Shown here: positions 6,498-7,496 of the stretch, piece by piece
How the letters are laid out: every line of letters starts with the position of its first letter
How positions within the stretch are numbered: position 1 is the stretch's first letter
Translations under genes and position numbers: made by a program
The notes under the pieces: generated by a model
What the model saw: only the letters and a program-made list of their open reading frames with translations
What the model was told of the DNA's origin: nothing
The model's database searches: none
Assembly: GCA_010029945.1 (NCBI GenBank)
Contig: RGQW01000084.1
Coordinates: 1 to 7,496 of the forward strand
From: Actinomycetota bacterium
GTDB lineage: Bacteria > Actinomycetota > Actinomycetes > S36-B12
Direction of reading: 5' to 3'
DNA length: 7,496 nucleotides

Positions 6498-6517
6498 GCA
6501 CCGGGGCGACCCGGTGC
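6498..6517 (-). repeat. hairpin between rpmA and obgE
   Basis: A perfect 7-bp inverted repeat, GCACCGG/CCGGTGC, with a 6-nt loop lies just after the rpmA stop and 8 nt before the obgE ribosome binding site. No U-run follows, so it is not a typical intrinsic terminator. More likely it marks an RNA processing or stability point, or tunes obgE relative to the ribosomal protein genes. Confidence 0.5.
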
Positions 6518-6518
6518 G

Positions 6519-6770
6519 CTAGTCGACGAGGATGTTCACCACGCGGCGTCCGCGGTGCGAACCGAATTCCACGGTGCCGGCGGAAAGTGCGAACAGCGTG
6601 TCGTCCTTGCCGCGGCCGACGTTGGTGCCCGGGTGGAAGTGCGTTCCGCGCTGGCGGACGATGATCTCGCCGGCACCGACATTCTGGCCGCCGAAACGCT
6701 TGACGCCCAAACGCTGCGCGTTGCTGTCGCGTCCGTTTCTGGTGCTGGATGCACCCTTCTTATGTGCCAT
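6519..6770 (-). CDS. rpmA: 50S ribosomal protein L27 (bL27)
   Basis: An 83-residue bL27. The N-terminal tail starts directly with MAHKKGASSTRNGRDS; this tail reaches the peptidyl-transferase centre and helps place tRNA. There is no cleavable Firmicutes-type N-terminal extension. The conserved body follows: QRLGVKRFGGQ, GEIIVRQRGTHFHPG and DDTLFALSAGTVEF. The ATG at 6770 follows AGAGGA with an 8-nt spacer. The gene lies 26 nt after rplU and is probably on the same transcript. Length and motifs are normal. Confidence 0.98.
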   Translation of the reverse strand: MAHKKGASSTRNGRDSNAQRLGVKRFGGQNVGAGEIIVRQRGTHFHPGTNVGRGKDDTLFALSAGTVEFGSHRGRRVVNILVD

Positions 6771-6796
6771 GGCAGTTGTCCTCTAGTCGCCCGGGG

Positions 6797-7111
6797 TTAC
6801 TTGGCTGTCTTGATGTCGGTCACTTTGACCGCCGTCAACTCGGAGCGATGGCCCTGGCGACGGCGATAGCCGATCTTGTTCTTGTACTTCAGGATGTCGA
6901 TCTTGGGTCCGCGGCGGTGATCGACGATCTCCGCGGTCACCTTGACCTTGCCGAGCGCCGCCTTGTCGGTGGTCACCGAAGCACCATCGACGAGGAGGAT
7001 GGCTGGTAGTTGGACGGAGGCTCCCGGCTCGCCTGCCATCCGGTCGACGACGAGAACGTCCCCCACCTCGACCTTCTCTTGGCGGCCACCGGCCCGAACG
7101 ATCGCGTACAC
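6797..7111 (-). CDS. rplU: 50S ribosomal protein L21 (bL21)
   Basis: A 104-residue bL21, which binds 23S rRNA and contacts L20 during large-subunit assembly. Recognisable parts are YAIVRAGGRQEKVEVGD at the N-terminus, LLVDG in the middle and ILKYKNKIGYRRRQGHR near the C-terminus, the basic rRNA-binding loop. The GTG at 7111 is supported by AGGAG (7119-7123, 7-nt spacer) and by homology at residue 1. It is the first gene of the minus-strand block. A candidate structured leader lies upstream (7158-7227). Confidence 0.98.
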   Translation of the reverse strand: MYAIVRAGGRQEKVEVGDVLVVDRMAGEPGASVQLPAILLVDGASVTTDKAALGKVKVTAEIVDHRRGPKIDILKYKNKIGYRRRQGHRSELTAVKVTDIKTAK

Positions 7112-7157
7112 GTGCGTGCTCCTGTCCTAGGTCTTGCTCGTAGTCCGTTGCTAAGTC

Positions 7158-7227
7158 CCGTACCCGAGGTGTGCTGCGGCGGGTTGGCTCTCCCACCGCC
7201 CATCGGGCGCAAGGAGAAAGGGTACGG
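7158..7227 (-). promoter_or_regulatory. candidate structured RNA leader of rplU-rpmA-obgE
   Basis: Read on the minus strand, CCGTACCC (7220-7227) pairs perfectly with GGGTACGG (7158-7165), closing a 54-nt interior. Inside, GGCGG (7196-7200) can pair with CCGCC (7178-7182). Alternatively CGCCC (7205-7209) can pair with GGGCG (7197-7201) over a 3-nt loop. The two inner hairpins share bases and exclude each other. The structure ends about 35 nt before the rplU Shine-Dalgarno. Autoregulatory leaders for L21 operons are known in Firmicutes. That this is an actinobacterial counterpart is inference, and the transcription start has not been located. Confidence 0.4.
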
Positions 7228-7230
7228 CAT

Positions 7231-7266
7231 GTGCCCTGTCGGGGTAGACCTGCCCCCAATGGGCAC
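7231..7266. repeat. 36-bp two-armed dyad in the divergent intergenic region
   Basis: Two inverted repeats share one centre (7248/7249). The outer arms are GTGCCC (7231-7236) and GGGCAC (7261-7266). The inner arms are GGGGTAG (7241-7247) and CTGCCCC (7250-7256), with one T-G mismatch or wobble. The 4-nt stretches between arms do not match, except for one pair. It lies 18 bp before the MEKHL gene start and upstream of the rplU leader. It could be an operator for either gene, or a hairpin without a U-run. Confidence 0.5.
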
Positions 7267-7283
7267 TGTGGCAGGCTCCACCG

Positions 7284-7496
7284 GTGGCACTGGAGATCGA
7301 AGGACCCCCGTTTCCCAGCGTCGCCGCCTGCATTCTGGACAGCTATGCCCGCCGCGTCGGCCGCGAACTCCTGCACCGGTCCGGTGATCTGCTCGACGAC
7401 GCCAAGCGCCTCCTGGCCTGTGAGGCGATCGTGCTCAGTCACGACGCCGGAGTCGACCCACGCTTCGTTTACGCCAACTCAGCGGCCGCATCCCTG
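7284..7496 (+). CDS. MEKHL-domain protein, N-terminal part (cut by window edge)
   Basis: The first 71 codons of a gene divergent from rplU. The translation shows the features of a MEKHL domain, a PAS-like domain first named in plant HD-ZIP III proteins and also found as small stand-alone bacterial proteins. LDSYARRVGRELL matches the family's SY+...GR.LL. IVLSHDAGVDPRFVYANSAAASL matches the characteristic VVLSHg..dDPi..YaN.aAL.L, which normally continues to a Trp-Glu pair beyond the edge. GTG at 7284 is the only usual start after the in-frame stop at 7245; GGCAGG at 7270-7275 is a modest ribosome binding site. Bacterial members are about 150 residues, so roughly half is visible. No biochemical role is established that I know of. 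Confidence 0.8.
   Translation, partial: MALEIEGPPFPSVAACILDSYARRVGRELLHRSGDLLDDAKRLLACEAIVLSHDAGVDPRFVYANSAAASL

Noticed and set aside
7229..7387. Plus-strand frame from ATG 7229, preceded by AAGGAG
   Set aside because: The spacer is long, the translation is low-complexity and arginine- and proline-rich, and it overlaps the MEKHL frame, which has clear homology.
1..7496. CRISPR array, insertion sequence, prophage or toxin-antitoxin pair
   Set aside because: No regularly spaced repeats, transposase, phage protein or toxin-antitoxin signature was seen. Apart from the left end, this is a housekeeping region.

Overview
The window looks like a stretch of an Actinomycetota chromosome. It is GC-rich with frequent GTG starts, and it carries the block rplU-rpmA-obgE-proB-(conserved hypothetical)-proA-(small membrane protein)-nadD-rsfS-histidine phosphatase. 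All of these genes lie on the minus strand, in an order close to that of mycobacteria and other actinobacteria. The genus cannot be fixed from the sequence.

Layout, left to right. Positions 1-115 hold an intergenic region and possibly the first codons of a minus-strand gene cut by the window edge. Positions 116-478 (+) encode an HxlR-type winged-helix regulator. Positions 479-706 show no convincing gene. A tRNA-Ala(GGC) lies at 711-783 (-). Then follow, all on the minus strand: a histidine phosphatase resembling GpgP, rsfS, nadD, a 46-residue membrane protein, proA, a conserved hypothetical gene, proB, obgE, rpmA and rplU. Their tight spacing and overlaps suggest one or a few long transcripts starting right of rplU. 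Positions 7112-7283 are a structured divergent intergenic region. From 7284 (+) runs the start of a MEKHL-domain protein, cut by the right edge.

Functionally the minus-strand block combines ribosome production and assembly (L21, L27, ObgE, RsfS), NAD synthesis (NadD), proline synthesis (ProB, ProA) and a sugar-phosphate or phosphoglycerate-type phosphatase.

The most striking observation is that both proline genes are damaged while every neighbour looks intact. ProB lacks about 60 consecutive residues, in frame, including the glutamate-binding TSGA/SSGA segment. ProA lacks about 55 codons near its C-terminus, and the junction shifts the frame, although the original last 26 codons are still readable in another frame. 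Both proteins also carry a substitution at an otherwise nearly invariant motif position. This fits loss of the glutamate-to-proline route by short-repeat deletions, but an assembly error has to be excluded. Other points of interest are a nested, mutually exclusive hairpin arrangement in the rplU leader, a 36-bp two-armed dyad beside it, and a nadD gene whose conserved N-terminus has no ATG, GTG or TTG start.
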